Below, in pieces: positions 5,452 to 5,510 of a stretch of 5,510 bases of DNA (positions are counted from its first letter, which is position 1; each line of letters begins with the position of its first letter). The stretch covers positions 1-5,510 of the forward strand of contig DOCD01000001.1 of NCBI GenBank assembly GCA_003503945.1, read 5' to 3'. The stretch comes from Clostridiales bacterium (GTDB lineage Bacteria; Bacillota; Clostridia; Christensenellales; Borkfalkiaceae). A program made the translations under genes and the position numbers. The notes under the pieces are model-generated. The model was given only the letters and a program-made list of their open reading frames with translations, did no database searches and had not been told where the DNA came from.

Positions 5452-5510
5452 GCAATACGGCGACTGACGAGTTTGCGGATAAACCGCAAGGAAGCCGTAT
5501 TTGTTAAAAG
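5452..5510 (+). ncRNA. ZTP/ZMP riboswitch (pfl motif), 5' half, cut by window end
   Basis: An outer stem P1 pairs AATACGGC (5454-5461) with GCCGTATT (5494-5501), 8 bp. Inside it come GACUGACG (5462-5469), a hairpin P2 (TTGCGG 5473-5478 with CCGCAA 5484-5489, five-base loop), and GGAAGC (5490-5495). The order stem, GACUGGCG-like strand, hairpin, GGGAGC-like strand, stem is the first domain of the pfl RNA, which senses ZTP/ZMP when 10-formyl-tetrahydrofolate is low and turns on purine or one-carbon genes. The second domain, with its P3 hairpin and the expected CCGCCUGGGC-like pseudoknot strand, would lie past the window end. It stands just downstream of a strong promoter. A purine or folate gene is expected next, but is not visible. 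Confidence 0.75.

Noticed and set aside
1..5510. CRISPR arrays, tRNA or rRNA genes, insertion sequences, phage or defence genes
   Set aside because: No regularly spaced repeats, cloverleaf, transposase motif or terminal inverted repeats were seen; the gene content is housekeeping.

Overview
The window reads as ordinary low-copy bacterial chromosome from a Gram-positive, Clostridia-type Firmicute. The signs are a CdaA-type diadenylate cyclase, a clostridial-style DUF1015 protein, a two-ACT aspartokinase, a partial ZTP (pfl) riboswitch, sigma-A-like promoters (TTGACA/TATAAT), and AT-rich intergenic gaps between moderately GC-rich genes. The genus cannot be fixed from sequence alone; a Christensenellales-like uncultured gut lineage is a guess. 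All supported genes are on the + strand.

Layout. Positions 1-561 hold the C-terminal part of a PlsC-type acyltransferase, closed by an intrinsic terminator that contains its stop codon. holA (DNA polymerase III delta subunit) follows at 602-1573. It appears to have its own promoter, with a -35 box inside the preceding terminator and a predicted transcription start almost on the ATG. A second terminator (1575-1611) separates holA from a five-gene run at 1660-5314: cdaA, a 36-residue membrane peptide, a DUF1015 protein, an aspartate kinase and a 63-residue single-span membrane protein. Spacings in this run are a 4-base overlap, 3, 22 and 1 bases, so it is very probably one operon. The tail (5315-5510) holds two strong promoters flanking an AT-rich hairpin with a T-run, then the 5' half of a ZTP/ZMP riboswitch whose regulated gene lies beyond the window.

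How the genes fit together. The usual cdaA-cdaR-glmM order is broken here. In the cdaR slot sits a tiny ORF that resembles only the N-terminal membrane anchor of CdaR, with no YbbR domains. It has the best Shine-Dalgarno in the window and an ATGA overlap with cdaA, so it looks like a translated gene rather than debris. Downstream, glmM is replaced by DUF1015 and aspartokinase genes, placing second-messenger synthesis beside entry into the aspartate-family amino acid pathway. The most novel candidate is this CdaR-anchor microprotein. Next are the possible leaderless holA transcript and the promoter-hairpin-promoter arrangement ahead of the riboswitch.
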